Position numbers and translations under genes: made by a program. The notes under the pieces were generated by a model that worked only from the letters and a program-made list of their open reading frames with translations, did not search any database and had not been told where the DNA came from. Positions 19,176 through 28,735 of a stretch of 57,242 nucleotides of DNA are shown here, in pieces. The stretch lies in the NCBI RefSeq assembly GCF_000372805.1, contig NZ_KB889874.1, positions 1 to 57,242 of the forward strand, read 5' to 3'. The DNA is from Marinobacter gelidimuriae. Its GTDB lineage: Bacteria > Pseudomonadota > Gammaproteobacteria > Pseudomonadales > Oleiphilaceae. Numbering within the stretch: the first letter of the stretch is position 1; each line of letters opens with the position of its first letter.

Positions 19176-20542
19176 ACAGTCTCCTTTGCTGGCTGGGTTT
19201 GCTTCACTTTGAGAAAGGCTTCAAGAGAATCGTCCATCGCATCCATCCAGGGCGTATGGTGCACAGGCGCCAGGGTGCCCGTCAGCGTGGAGCGGTAGCT
19301 CCTGTTGCGGTACCCAAGAATGTCCGCTTCCTTATCGTGTTCCCATTGCTTGAAAATATCGGCAACGGCGGTTACATCGAATGCTGGGTAGTCGGTAGGT
19401 TCAAGCAAATCCTGTATGTAAGCGGCCTGAAAATCTATCTCGTCGACGGGATCGGCAAGCTTCAGCTCGCGGGCGACCCATTCACGGCTATCAGCGGCCA
19501 TGGCGTCGTTTGCCGGCAGTGCAATGCGGCCGAGCATTACATCACGGGCATACCAGGCCTGGGCGTCGAACATGTTAAAGGTGTAGTATTGGTCCTGCAT
19601 GCCAAGGAATATAAGCTTCGGGTTGGCTAAGGAAACGATCCCCTTGTACAGACCTTCCGGGTACATCCGGTTGTGCGTGGTCAGCGTCAGTTCGTTGGGC
19701 AGGAACGGGAAGTGATGCTGGTACCCGGTACACAGAATGATCGCGTCGACTTTTTTGCTGGAGCCATCCTTGAAATGGGCCGTCTTGCCGATCACTTCCG
19801 TTAGCAACGGCACTTCGGTGAAGGACTCCGGCCAGTCGAAGCCCATGGGCTGTGAGCGATAGCTGAAGGTGACCGATTTGGCGCCGTACTTGTGGCACTG
19901 TGTGCCTATGTCTTCTGCGGAATAGCTGCTGCCGATCAGCAAAAGATCCTTACCTTTGAACTCGCAAGCGTCGCGGAAATCGTGGGCGTGCAGCGCACGG
20001 CCGGGAAACTGCTCCAGGCCTTCAAAATAGGGCACATTGGGGGTCGAAAAGTGCCCGGTAGCAACGATGACATGGTCGAACTCTTCGGTGCTCAATTCGT
20101 CTTGCTTTAAGTCCCGCACCGTAACCGCGAACTTGCCGGTGGCTTCGTTGTGGTCAACCCAGTGCACCGCGGTGTTAAAGCGGATGTACTGTCGTACATT
20201 GCTCTTGGCCACACGGCCCATAATGTAGTCGCGCAGCACGGCGCGGGGCGGATAAGACGGGATAGGGCGACCAAAATGTTCCTCGAAGCTGTAATCCGCG
20301 AACTCCAGACATTCCTTGGGGCCGTTTGACCATAAATAGCGGTACATGCTGCTGTGCACGGGCTCGCCATAGGCGTCCAGGCCCGTGCGCCAGGTGTAGT
20401 TCCAAAGACCGCCCCAGTCGCTCTGTTTTTCGTAGCATACGATTTCGGGGATATCTGCACCGGCGTCGCGGGCTGCTTCAAAAGCACGTAATTGGGCCAG
20501 GCCGCTTGGGCCTGCACCTAAAATGGCAATTTTAAAACTCAT
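19172..20542 (-). CDS. tmm: Trimethylamine monooxygenase (bacterial flavin-containing monooxygenase)
   Basis: A 456-aa flavoprotein oxidising trimethylamine to trimethylamine N-oxide with NADPH and O2; family members also act on dimethylsulfide, indole or other soft nucleophiles. The FAD site is [12 protein letters not shown], the NADPH site is [14 protein letters not shown], the FMO signature region is HAHDFRD, and [11 protein letters not shown] is the conserved C-terminal flavin-domain motif. [19 protein letters not shown] and [12 protein letters not shown] are, as I recall them, close to marine Tmm sequences. It is the first gene of a four-gene leftward operon. Its product could serve as osmolyte or as nitrogen and energy source; no TMAO demethylase is visible here. 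Confidence 0.93.
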   Translation of the reverse strand: MSFKIAILGAGPSGLAQLRAFEAARDAGADIPEIVCYEKQSDWGGLWNYTWRTGLDAYGEPVHSSMYRYLWSNGPKECLEFADYSFEEHFGRPIPSYPPRAVLRDYIMGRVAKSNVRQYIRFNTAVHWVDHNEATGKFAVTVRDLKQDELSTEEFDHVIVATGHFSTPNVPYFEGLEQFPGRALHAHDFRDACEFKGKDLLLIGSSYSAEDIGTQCHKYGAKSVTFSYRSQPMGFDWPESFTEVPLLTEVIGKTAHFKDGSSKKVDAIILCTGYQHHFPFLPNELTLTTHNRMYPEGLYKGIVSLANPKLIFLGMQDQYYTFNMFDAQAWYARDVMLGRIALPANDAMAADSREWVARELKLADPVDEIDFQAAYIQDLLEPTDYPAFDVTAVADIFKQWEHDKEADILGYRNRSYRSTLTGTLAPVHHTPWMDAMDDSLEAFLKVKQTQPAKETV

Positions 20543-20712
20543 AATGATTCCTGTTTAAGGCGTTGTGTCGAGCACCGGGCAAGAGCGGCCAGGGCGACAA
20601 CTGAAAGCGAAAAAGGGCTCAGCTTTGACCGGTAACGATCAAGCCACGAGGCTTCGCAATAAGACACATCAAATTCGGATTAACCGACGGCGGAATAGGA
20701 TGTAGACAGCAA

Positions 20713-20863
20713 CTGTCGGGGGCGACAGAAGGTCAGGAGTGGGCAGACCACTGATCTGAGTGCGAGATTTCGAGAAAACGCCGGAGGAAAGCGCTCGGAT
20801 GGCTAAGGCATAAGAAAAATGCCTGGTAACTCGCACGTCAGAGGAAGTATTCTAACACATCTT
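20713..20863 (+). repeat. Structured dispersed repeat, copy 2
   Basis: A 151-bp counterpart of 8384-8530. It retains GCGAGAT, TCGAGAA, ACGCCGGA, AGCGCTCG, the GAAAAAT loop and CTAACACATCTT. Helices here are CTGTCG/CGACAG, GGTC/GACC, GTGCGAG/CTCGCAC and AGGCAT/ATGCCT; the last one replaces TCAAG/CTTGA of copy 1 at the same place. It fills much of the 339-bp gap between tmm and the pterin dehydratase gene and ends 17 nt before that gene's start. Confidence 0.6.
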
Positions 20864-20880
20864 GGGTTGCCGCGGAGCAG

Positions 20881-21186
20881 GTGGTTAATGTGATCGAAAG
20901 TTTCAGCCAAAGCATGATAGATGCCTCACTAAAAGAGCTTAACAAGAACTCTGATGAGTTCTGGACTGTTAAAGAGAAAAAACTATACAGGCAGTTTAAG
21001 TTCTCTGACTTTGTTTCGGCATTTAGCTTTATGAAAAAAGTAGCAATACTTGCGGAGATGGCGAACCATCATCCCGAATGGTCTAATGTATATAACAGGG
21101 TGACCATAAGCTTAATAACCCACGAAGCTGGTGGTATATCGAAGAGAGATTTTGAGTTAGCTAAGGAAATATCTAAATTAATCTGA
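20881..21186 (+). CDS. Pterin-4a-carbinolamine dehydratase
   Basis: A protein of about 101 aa with the family's active-site pattern [20 protein letters not shown] and [15 protein letters not shown]. It dehydrates 4a-hydroxytetrahydrobiopterin during pterin recycling for aromatic hydroxylases, or acts as a moonlighting cofactor. The start is uncertain: GTG codons at 20881 and 20890 both follow a GGAG at 20874, with spacings of 3 and 12. No phenylalanine hydroxylase gene is adjacent. The gene is distinctly more AT-rich than its neighbours, which hints at transfer, and it directly follows the structured repeat. Confidence 0.88.
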   Translation: MVNVIESFSQSMIDASLKELNKNSDEFWTVKEKKLYRQFKFSDFVSAFSFMKKVAILAEMANHHPEWSNVYNRVTISLITHEAGGISKRDFELAKEISKLI

Positions 21187-21287
21187 AAACCGGGTGAACT
21201 AAGAAAAATCGATCTTTTATTATTTTGGGCGTGGCAGGCACAGATCGTATGCGATGAAGTAGAGTTTGCGTAGAGTTAGATTTTCCG

Positions 21288-21608
21288 TTATAGCGAAAAC
21301 CCGCCATCTACCGCAATAGCTTGTCCGGTAACGTGGGCGGCGCTGGCTAAATACACCGCAAGTTGTCCCATGTCTTCTGGCGTTTGGGCTTCGCCCTGTG
21401 GAAGCAGTGTTTTTTGGTGACGCTCCCACGACCCTTCTTCCGATTCGCCGTCTTGGGCCCAGGCCGCTGACAAACCGTCTGGCCCGCGCCACATTCCAGT
21501 TCCGACAATGCCAGGGCATAATGCGTTAACAGTCACGCCTTCAGCTGCGACTTCCTTGGCGACAGCGTTGGTAAAACCAATGACTGCGAATTTCGAGGCG
21601 GAATAATG
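21288..21608 (-). pseudogene. Short-chain dehydrogenase (SDR), C-terminal half only
   Basis: Leftward from about 21608 the frame reads HYSASKFAVIGFTNAVAKEV and VNALCPGIVGTGMWRG, then the usual SDR ending HVTGQAIAVDGGFSL. The YxxxK catalytic pair and the PG motif are present, but the Rossmann fold with TGxxxGxG and the catalytic Ser are missing, since homology stops abruptly beside unrelated DNA near 21608. An ATG at 21536 could start an 82-aa product without activity. It is a 5'-truncated remnant. Confidence 0.78.
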
Positions 21609-21751
21609 GGACAGATTCAGACAGGTCTATTTTGGGTAATCTGGATTTCTGCCGTTCGCGGCAAAACGCATGACGGACATTGACCTGAAGTTGCATTAGG
21701 ATATAGGTAGTATTCATCCAGTTCATCGATCCAGCTGAAGGATATCTGCAT

Positions 21752-23329
21752 ATGAAGATCGGTATTCCAAAGGAAATTTACCCAGACGAGCGACGGGTTG
21801 CGGCAACGCCACCCTCGGTACACAAACTGATTGGGCTGGGGTATCAGGTTACGGTCGAGACGAGCGCAGGCGAGGCGGCGCACTATCACGACTCAGCCTA
21901 TGAAGCCGTTGGTGCGACGATTGCGACGGATGTCGGCGCTTTGTGGAGCGACTCGGATTTTATTCTAAAAGTTCGCGCACCCATGGAAAATCCGGCGCTG
22001 GGTAAGCACGAAGCCGATCTGATGAAGGAAGGTGGTTTTCTGGTCAGTTATATCTGGCCGGGGCAGAACCCTGAGCTTCTGGAAAAGCTTGCCGCCCGTA
22101 AGGTGACTACTTTCGCTATCGACAGCCTGCCGCGAATCAGCCGGGCCCAGAAGATGGATGCGCTAAGCGCCATGGCGAATATTGCCGGATACCGCGCGGT
22201 GGTGGAGGCGGCCAGTCACTTTGGACGCTTCTTTACCGGGCAGATGACGGCCGCAGGAAAAGTGCCGCCGGCCAAGGTGATGGTGATCGGTGCTGGTGTA
22301 GCGGGCCTTGCGGCTGTGGGTGCTGCCAACAGTTTGGGTGCGATTGTGCGGGCGTTCGATACCCGGCTGGAAGTGAAAGAACAGATTGAAAGTATGGGCG
22401 CAGAATTCCTGCAACTGGATTTTGGTGAGGAAGAGGGCAGCGGCACAGGCGGTTATGCCAAGCAGATGAGCGATGAGTTCATCAAGGCGGAAATGGCGCT
22501 GTTTGCGGAACAGGCTAAAGAAGTCGACATTATTATTACCACCGCTCTTATTCCCGGCAGGCCCGCACCCAAGCTTATTACCGCGGACATGGTGAAATCC
22601 ATGAAACCTGGCAGCGTGATTGTCGATCTGGCGTCCGAGCGTGGTGGTAACTGCGAGCTCACCGAGCCTGGCAAAATCGTCGAGAAGCATGACGTTACGC
22701 TGATCGGCTACACAGATCTGCCAAGCCGCATGGCCAAAGTGGCCAGCGACCTTTACGCCACCAATCTGTTTCACCTTGTCACCGAACTGACGCCAGAGAA
22801 AAACGGCCAGCCACAAGTGAATATGGAAGACGATGTGATTCGTGGCCTGACGGTGGTGCTGGATAAAGAAATAACCTGGCCGCCGCCCCAGCCGCACACG
22901 CCGGTCAGCCCCAAGCCTGCGCCCGGCACTGAAGAGCCCTCGGCAGAACAGAAGGCAGCAGCGCGCAAGGAATCGGATCGCCGCAGCTTAATGGGTAAGG
23001 GCGTATTGTTAATTGTCACCGTTGCCGCGCTTTATGGCATTGGCGCTCACGCACCGGATAGCTTTCTGAGGCACTTCACCGTATTCGTGTTGGCCTGCTT
23101 TATTGGCTGGCAGGTTGTCTGGAATGTAACGCCTTCTTTGCACACACCGTTGATGAGTGTGACCAACGCCATCAGCGGCATTATCGTGATTGGCGCCATA
23201 TTGCACCTGGCTCAGGCGGAAAATCTTGCGGTCGGAATTATGGCGTTTGTGGCGGTGCTGATTGCCAGCATCAACGTAGGGGGCGGCTTTCGGGTTACCC
23301 ATCGCATGCTCAAAATGTTCCGCCGCTAG
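21752..23329 (+). CDS. pntA: NAD(P) transhydrogenase subunit alpha
   Basis: A 525-aa subunit of the proton-translocating transhydrogenase, which makes NADPH from NADH using proton-motive force. Domain I (residues 1 to about 380) binds NAD(H): [40 protein letters not shown] and [17 protein letters not shown]. After a Pro-rich linker come four membrane helices (about 415-520). Full E. coli-type PntA layout, not split into A1/A2. pntB follows after 12 nt. An AAGGA lies upstream of the ATG. Confidence 0.95.
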   Translation: MKIGIPKEIYPDERRVAATPPSVHKLIGLGYQVTVETSAGEAAHYHDSAYEAVGATIATDVGALWSDSDFILKVRAPMENPALGKHEADLMKEGGFLVSYIWPGQNPELLEKLAARKVTTFAIDSLPRISRAQKMDALSAMANIAGYRAVVEAASHFGRFFTGQMTAAGKVPPAKVMVIGAGVAGLAAVGAANSLGAIVRAFDTRLEVKEQIESMGAEFLQLDFGEEEGSGTGGYAKQMSDEFIKAEMALFAEQAKEVDIIITTALIPGRPAPKLITADMVKSMKPGSVIVDLASERGGNCELTEPGKIVEKHDVTLIGYTDLPSRMAKVASDLYATNLFHLVTELTPEKNGQPQVNMEDDVIRGLTVVLDKEITWPPPQPHTPVSPKPAPGTEEPSAEQKAAARKESDRRSLMGKGVLLIVTVAALYGIGAHAPDSFLRHFTVFVLACFIGWQVVWNVTPSLHTPLMSVTNAISGIIVIGAILHLAQAENLAVGIMAFVAVLIASINVGGGFRVTHRMLKMFRR

Positions 23330-23341
23330 GAGGCACCCGCT

Positions 23342-24736
23342 ATGAGTTCAGGACTTGTTAGTGTGGCCTATGTGGTCGCCAGCGTACTGTTTATTCTCAG
23401 CCTTGGAGGCTTGAGCCATCAGGAATCGTCGCGTCGCGGCAATCTTTACGGGGTTGCCGGCATTCTCATTGCGCTGGTGGCTACGGTGGCCAGCGTTAGC
23501 GACAGCGGGCTTGTTGCTATTGTGATTGCGGTGCTGGCAGGGGCCAGTATTGGCATTGTTATCGCCGATAAGGTGGAAATGACTCAAATGCCACAGTTGG
23601 TGGCGCTGCTGCACAGCTTTGTGGGCTTGGCCGCGGTGCTGGTGGGCTTTTCTGGCTACATCGAGCCGCTGATACAAACAACCGGTGCCGAGCACACCAT
23701 CAAGTTGGTGGAAGTGTTTCTAGGTGTGTTTATTGGCGCCGTTACCTTCACCGGCTCACTGATTGCCTGCGGCAAACTGGATGGCCGTATCGACAGCAAA
23801 GCCCTTACGTTGCCAGGCAGGCACCTGATGAACCTGGTGGCGCTGCTGGCGTCGGTGCTTCTGGGTGCCTGGTTCCTGGGCACCGACAGCATGGCCCTGG
23901 GCGTGATTGCACTGGTACTGATGACGCTGATTGCCGCCGCTTTGGGTGTGCATTTAATCATGGCCATTGGCGGTGCCGACATGCCGGTGGTGGTTTCGAT
24001 GCTCAACAGCTATTCCGGCTGGGCCGCAGCGTCTATCGGTTTCATGCTGGGCAATGACTTGCTGATCGTAACCGGTGCGTTGGTCGGCAGCAGTGGCGCG
24101 ATCCTCAGTTACATCATGTGCAAAGCGATGAATCGGTCGTTTATCAGCGTAATTTTGGGTGGCTTCGGTCAAACCAGCACTAGCTCTGCCGCCGCTGGGC
24201 CTGATCAAACGGCTTTGGAAACCAATATTGAGGAGGTATGCGAGGAACTGCGTAACGCGGATTCGGTGATTATCGTACCGGGTTACGGCATGGCTGTAGC
24301 TCAGGCCCAGAACGGGGTCAGCGAGATGACCAAACTGTTGAAGGCGCGCGGAACAACGGTGCGGTTTGGCATTCACCCGGTTGCCGGTCGCCTGCCCGGG
24401 CACATGAACGTGCTGCTGGCGGAAGCGAATGTGTCTTACGATATCGTGCTGGAGATGGACGAAATCAACGCCGATTTCCCGCAGACCGACGTGGTGCTGG
24501 TTATCGGTGCCAACGACACAGTGAACCCGGCCGCAGCAGAAGATCCTGGCAGCCCGATCGCCGGCATGCCGGTGCTTGAGGTTTGGAAAGCACGGCAGGT
24601 GGTGATTCTTAAACGCGGTATGGCAACGGGTTATGCCGGGGTGGAAAACCCGCTGTTCTTCAAGGACAACTCCCGCATGCTCTTTGGCGATGCAAAAGAC
24701 AGCATCGACAAACTGGTGAGTGTGTTGCGGGGCTGA
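23342..24736 (+). CDS. pntB: NAD(P) transhydrogenase subunit beta
   Basis: A 464-aa partner of PntA. The N-terminal two thirds hold about nine membrane helices, including [20 protein letters not shown] and [20 protein letters not shown] of the proton channel. Domain III at the C-terminus binds NADP(H): [33 protein letters not shown] and [10 protein letters not shown]. The length matches E. coli PntB. It is followed by a perfect terminator hairpin. Confidence 0.95.
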   Translation: MSSGLVSVAYVVASVLFILSLGGLSHQESSRRGNLYGVAGILIALVATVASVSDSGLVAIVIAVLAGASIGIVIADKVEMTQMPQLVALLHSFVGLAAVLVGFSGYIEPLIQTTGAEHTIKLVEVFLGVFIGAVTFTGSLIACGKLDGRIDSKALTLPGRHLMNLVALLASVLLGAWFLGTDSMALGVIALVLMTLIAAALGVHLIMAIGGADMPVVVSMLNSYSGWAAASIGFMLGNDLLIVTGALVGSSGAILSYIMCKAMNRSFISVILGGFGQTSTSSAAAGPDQTALETNIEEVCEELRNADSVIIVPGYGMAVAQAQNGVSEMTKLLKARGTTVRFGIHPVAGRLPGHMNVLLAEANVSYDIVLEMDEINADFPQTDVVLVIGANDTVNPAAAEDPGSPIAGMPVLEVWKARQVVILKRGMATGYAGVENPLFFKDNSRMLFGDAKDSIDKLVSVLRG

Positions 24737-24744
24737 GTGATCTG

Positions 24745-24767
24745 ACCCTCTCTGCTACAGAGAGGGT
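24745..24767. terminator. Perfect 9-bp hairpin after pntB
   Basis: ACCCTCTCT and AGAGAGGGT flank a 5-nt loop between converging pntB and the flavin oxidoreductase gene. There is no T-run. Confidence 0.6.
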
Positions 24768-24782
24768 ATGCTCTGGCTAGAC

Positions 24783-25895
24783 TCAGTAAAGCTTGGTGAG
24801 GGATTTGCGGGCGAAATCGTCCACCTCGCCAAGCCGCCCTTCCTTCACTTTGGTGAGCCATTCCGGGTCTTGCAGAAGCGCTCGGCCCACAGCAATAAGC
24901 TCGAATTCGTGGTTGTTCATGCGCTTTACCAGCTCGTCGATACCAGACTGTTCAACCGACTCCTGCTTGCTGGCCATAGTGCCGCTAATGAAATCTTCTG
25001 TCAGGCCAACGCTGCCAACCGACATGGTGGGTTTGCCCGACAGCTTCTGAGTCCAGCCTGCAAGATTAAGGTCAGAGCCTTCGAATTCCGGTTCCCAGAA
25101 ACGACGGGTTGAGGCATGGAAAATATCCACACCGGCTTCAACCAGCGGCTTCAGGAACTGCTCGAGCTGTTCCGGGCTGTTCACCAGTTTTGCGCCATAG
25201 TCCTGCTGCTTCCACTGGGAAAAACGCAGCATGATGGGGAATTCGGGGCCCACACGGTAGCGAATCGCTGCCACAATCTCGACCACGAAACGCAGGCGGT
25301 TTTCCATGCTGCCACCGTACTCGTCATCGCGCTGGTTGGTGCCTTCCCACAGGAACTGATCAAGCAGATAACCGTGGGCGCCGTGAATCTCCACGCCGTC
25401 AAATCCCAACGCTTTGGCGTCTTGTGCAGCGTCGGCAAACGCGGTCACAACATCATCGATGTCCTCTTTGCTCATTGCCCTGCCACTGGGCTTGCCGGGG
25501 GCAAACAGACCTGACGGGCTGTAGCCGGGAACCGAAGGATCTGGCTCTGCGCCTTCCTTGCGCACCGAACCCACGTGCCAGAGCTGTGGGAAGATAGCGC
25601 CACCGGCTTCGTGCACCGCATCGACTACGTTCTTCCAGCCCGCCAGTGCATCAACACCGTGAAATGCAGGTACATCCGGATAGCCACTGGCCGCAGGATG
25701 ATTCACCGTGGTGCCTTCCGTAATAATAAGGCCCACGCCGGCTTCGGCACGGCGCCGGTAATAGGCAACCACGTTCTCGCCGGGAACGCCGTTAGGCGAA
25801 AAATTCCGGGTCATTGGCGCCATGGCAACGCGGTTGCGAAGTGTCAGGTTATGAACTTTGAAAGGTTCAAACATTGGGCCCAGGTTCATGGTCAA
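24783..25895 (-). CDS. Old yellow enzyme-family NADH:flavin oxidoreductase
   Basis: A 370-aa FMN enzyme with TIM-barrel layout. VAMAPMTRNFSPNGVP near the start binds flavin, the active-site pair is in GVEIHGAHGYLLDQFL, and EYGGSMENRLRFVVEI and AVGRALLQDPEW are conserved OYE blocks. Members reduce activated C=C bonds or nitro groups with NAD(P)H; the natural substrate is not evident. It is a single gene divergent from the ZIP transporter. Its promoter must lie in the 227-bp gap upstream, where I see no other feature. Confidence 0.92.
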   Translation of the reverse strand: MTMNLGPMFEPFKVHNLTLRNRVAMAPMTRNFSPNGVPGENVVAYYRRRAEAGVGLIITEGTTVNHPAASGYPDVPAFHGVDALAGWKNVVDAVHEAGGAIFPQLWHVGSVRKEGAEPDPSVPGYSPSGLFAPGKPSGRAMSKEDIDDVVTAFADAAQDAKALGFDGVEIHGAHGYLLDQFLWEGTNQRDDEYGGSMENRLRFVVEIVAAIRYRVGPEFPIMLRFSQWKQQDYGAKLVNSPEQLEQFLKPLVEAGVDIFHASTRRFWEPEFEGSDLNLAGWTQKLSGKPTMSVGSVGLTEDFISGTMASKQESVEQSGIDELVKRMNNHEFELIAVGRALLQDPEWLTKVKEGRLGEVDDFARKSLTKLY

Positions 25896-26122
25896 CAGTA
25901 ACTACTCCTGAAAAATCGATGTTTAAAATAAAACTGCGAAAGTCGATAGGTACCTTATTATGGGCCCCGCAGTCTGGCCAGGCCATCAGCGTTTTCAACA
26001 CTGCCTTTAACTGCCCCAGATTTTGTGGAAATCGTGGGAACTCAAGCATGATGAACTCTTGCTGATTGTCGGTTAGGGTCTGAGGCGCCATGATGGCGGT
26101 GTTACTAACATAAGGTGCGTTT

Positions 26123-27007
26123 ATGGCGTTGCGATACTGGGTAGTTCTGACGATTCTGATTGGCGGTCTCGTTGCGTTGTTGCCCGGCATATATGTGCGT
26201 TTGGCTGCGGGTGATCCGCATATGACAGGCGCGCTGCTGGGCGGTTTGTTTGCCGCTGGGGCGACGGCGCTGGGTACGATTCCTGCCATTTTAACGCGCC
26301 AGCTTTCGCAGCGTTTTACCGATACGCTGATGGGCTTTGGCGCCGGGGTTATGCTGGCAGCAACGTCGTTTTCATTGATTATACCGGCACTGGATACTGC
26401 CGCTGATCAGGGCGCAGGTTCCTGGCTGGCCGGGGGTATTGTTGGTGGTGGCATCATACTGGGCGCTCTGGGTTTGCTGATGATTGAGCGGGTTGTGCCC
26501 CATGAACATTTTGTCAAAGGCCTTGAGGGCGGCGCCCGATCTGAAACCAATATCGAACAGGCAACAAGGCTTAAGCGGGTCTGGCTTTTTGTCACGGCCA
26601 TCGTGTTGCACAACTTTCCTGAAGGCATGGCGATTGGTGTTTCATTTGCCGGGCCGGATCTGGTGGGTGCAAAGGCCCTGACGGTAGGTATTGCGATACA
26701 GGATATTCCCGAAGGCTTTGTGGTTGCTTTGGCGTTGATGAGCGTTGGTTATAGTAAAGGATTAGCGATTGGCGTTGGTGCTCTTTCTGGTTTGGTGGAG
26801 CCTGTCGCGGCTCTGTTGGGCGTCGCATTGATCGGCCTTTCGGTTCATCTTCTGCCCTGGGGGTTGGCGATTGCGGCAGGTGCAATGCTGTTTGTGATCA
26901 GTCATGAAATTATTCCCGAATCCCATCGCGCCGGGCATGAAAGCTGGGCAACGGGTGGGCTTATAATCGGGTTTGTTTTAATGATGCTTCTCGATACAGC
27001 ACTTTGA
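26123..27007 (+). CDS. ZIP-family divalent metal transporter
   Basis: A 294-aa inner-membrane protein with about eight helices. Helix IV has the metal motif HNFPEGMAIG and helix V has QDIPEGFVVAL, followed by SGLVEPVAAL and SHEIIPESHR, as in GufA-like ZIP proteins that take up zinc and other divalent ions. A His/Glu loop (VVPHEHF) lies between helices III and IV. A nickel role with the nearby urease is possible but unsupported. It is 38 nt upstream of cls. Confidence 0.92.
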   Translation: MALRYWVVLTILIGGLVALLPGIYVRLAAGDPHMTGALLGGLFAAGATALGTIPAILTRQLSQRFTDTLMGFGAGVMLAATSFSLIIPALDTAADQGAGSWLAGGIVGGGIILGALGLLMIERVVPHEHFVKGLEGGARSETNIEQATRLKRVWLFVTAIVLHNFPEGMAIGVSFAGPDLVGAKALTVGIAIQDIPEGFVVALALMSVGYSKGLAIGVGALSGLVEPVAALLGVALIGLSVHLLPWGLAIAAGAMLFVISHEIIPESHRAGHESWATGGLIIGFVLMMLLDTAL

Positions 27008-27045
27008 GCACCAAGCTTCTGATCAGCATTCCATTAGGATCATAG

Positions 27046-28476
27046 ATGACCGTTGTTCTAACTCTACACGCTCTTCTGGTTCTGGCGTTTACAGTCAGAA
27101 TTCTGCTGCGCGATGACTTATCACCGCCTGGGCGCCTGGCGTGGTTTATCGTTTTGAACGCGCTGCCTTATTTTGGCAGTGCCGTGTATTTTCTGTTTGG
27201 CGAGATTGATATTGGCAACCGCGCAAATAAGCGCCATGGCGAAATTTTCGATGAAATAGGCGCAAAAGCGGCGGGTTTCATGGGAAATGCGGCAAACGTA
27301 GACAGTTTGATTGATCCCATTTATCGTCCGGCATTCCGCTACGCAGGATCTATCAACGGGTTTTATACCCTGGACGGCAATGCCGCCGAACTGATGGCGG
27401 ATGGCGATGCCACGCGGGCGCGCCTGGTCGCGGATATTGATGCGGCCACCAGCCATGTGCATGTGCTGTATTACATCTGGCTGGATGACAATACCGGCAG
27501 CGATGTGGCCGCCGCCTTGATTCGGGCTGCGCAGCGAGGGGTTACCTGTCGTGCGATGGCCGACGGGCTGGGTTCCCGCGTATTGATCAAATCCAGGCTT
27601 TGGCGTCGCATGAATCAGGCCGGCGTTCAGTTGGCCGTAGCGTTGCCGTTCAGGAATATTGTTCGCACCATTCTGACCAGTCGCCTTGACCTGCGTAACC
27701 ATCGCAAGATCACGGTAATTGATGGGTGCATCACCTATTGTGGTAGCCGAAATTCTGCAGATCCTGAGTTTCGACCCAAAGCGAAGTATGGCCCCTGGGT
27801 GGATATCATGCTGCGATTTGAAGGCCCGGTGGTAGCGCAGAATCAGCTGTTGTTCGCCAGCGACTGGATGCAGGCCACCGGTGAATCCCTAAACGGAATT
27901 GAGCTCAAGGCTGAGCCCATTAAAGGAGGATTCCCAGCGCAGGTGATGGGGGTAGGGCCTACGGAGCGTCGCGGAGCAACGCCACAGTTGTTTGCCAACC
28001 TGATCGCCAGTGCCGAAACCGAACTGACCATTTCTACGCCTTATTTTGTTCCCGACGCAACGCTTCTGGAAGCGCTCTGTGCCGCAGCCCACCGAGGTGT
28101 TGCGGTTACGCTGATTTACCCCAAGGTGAACGACAGCTGGATCGTCTCTGCCGCCAGTCGCAGCTACTATCATCGGCTACTCGATGCGGGTTGTTGCATC
28201 CATGAATTCAAGGGTGGACTGTTGCACGCGAAGACTCTGACCCTCGACGGGTGTGTCAGCCTGGTAGGCTCCTCCAATCTTGATCTGCGCAGCTTTGACC
28301 TGAACTACGAAAACAACATACTGCTGCGAGACGAGGCCATCACCATGGCCATTCGAGAGCGACAGCAAATTTATATTGGCCGCTCCGAACAGGTTGTACT
28401 GGCTACAGTGCTTGCCTGGCCCTACTACCGGCGAATCTGGAATAACGTGATCGCAACGATCGGCCCGGTGCTATAG
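27046..28476 (+). CDS. cls: Cardiolipin synthase
   Basis: A 476-aa phospholipase D-family enzyme that joins phosphatidylglycerol into cardiolipin at the inner membrane. Two N-terminal helices (residues 1-60, RLAWFIVLNALPYFGSAVYF) are followed by two catalytic HKD motifs: NHRKITVIDG near residue 223 and LHAKTLTLDG near residue 395. The length matches bacterial Cls. It is probably co-transcribed with the ZIP gene 38 nt upstream. Cardiolipin rises under salt stress in many bacteria, which fits the osmolyte genes around it (inference). Confidence 0.93.
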   Translation: MTVVLTLHALLVLAFTVRILLRDDLSPPGRLAWFIVLNALPYFGSAVYFLFGEIDIGNRANKRHGEIFDEIGAKAAGFMGNAANVDSLIDPIYRPAFRYAGSINGFYTLDGNAAELMADGDATRARLVADIDAATSHVHVLYYIWLDDNTGSDVAAALIRAAQRGVTCRAMADGLGSRVLIKSRLWRRMNQAGVQLAVALPFRNIVRTILTSRLDLRNHRKITVIDGCITYCGSRNSADPEFRPKAKYGPWVDIMLRFEGPVVAQNQLLFASDWMQATGESLNGIELKAEPIKGGFPAQVMGVGPTERRGATPQLFANLIASAETELTISTPYFVPDATLLEALCAAAHRGVAVTLIYPKVNDSWIVSAASRSYYHRLLDAGCCIHEFKGGLLHAKTLTLDGCVSLVGSSNLDLRSFDLNYENNILLRDEAITMAIRERQQIYIGRSEQVVLATVLAWPYYRRIWNNVIATIGPVL

Positions 28477-28547
28477 ATAAGAATCGGTAGCTCACTTATC
28501 ACTTGAACTCAGGCTTGCAACCACCTAAGCTCCTGTAAATTACAATA

Positions 28548-28727
28548 TATAGGTCGTTATTCTGCATCAGACGCCTGAGAGGCTATTTGATAGCCTGCAC
28601 GAAGCGGTCAAAGGCGGTTCGGGTATCTTTCCGTTTTACGCCGGTATTGTGGGCTCAATGACATCTCTGAGTTTTACCTGGCTTATAGAAAAAAGACGTA
28701 AACACGCGCCCTTAAAATCGACTTAGC
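28548..28727 (+). pseudogene. Possible C-terminal fragment of a membrane protein
   Basis: A frame without a start codon, opening after a TAG, reads GIFPFYAGIVGSMTSLSFTW followed by a basic tail and a stop at 28727. The hydrophobic helix plus basic end looks protein-like, but I do not recognise it and no upstream part exists. It lies in the gap between cls and azlC. Confidence 0.25.
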
Positions 28728-28735
28728 CTGCGCCT

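Noticed and set aside
21600..21751. Similarity between sequence before pntA and before the lipoprotein remnant (AAGTTGC-TAGGAT-TAGGTA)
   Set aside because: About 20 bp of partial match; may be a common promoter type but too short to claim a repeat.
25867..26289. 140-aa leftward frame between the flavin oxidoreductase and ZIP genes
   Set aside because: It overlaps both neighbours, has low-complexity composition and no domain.
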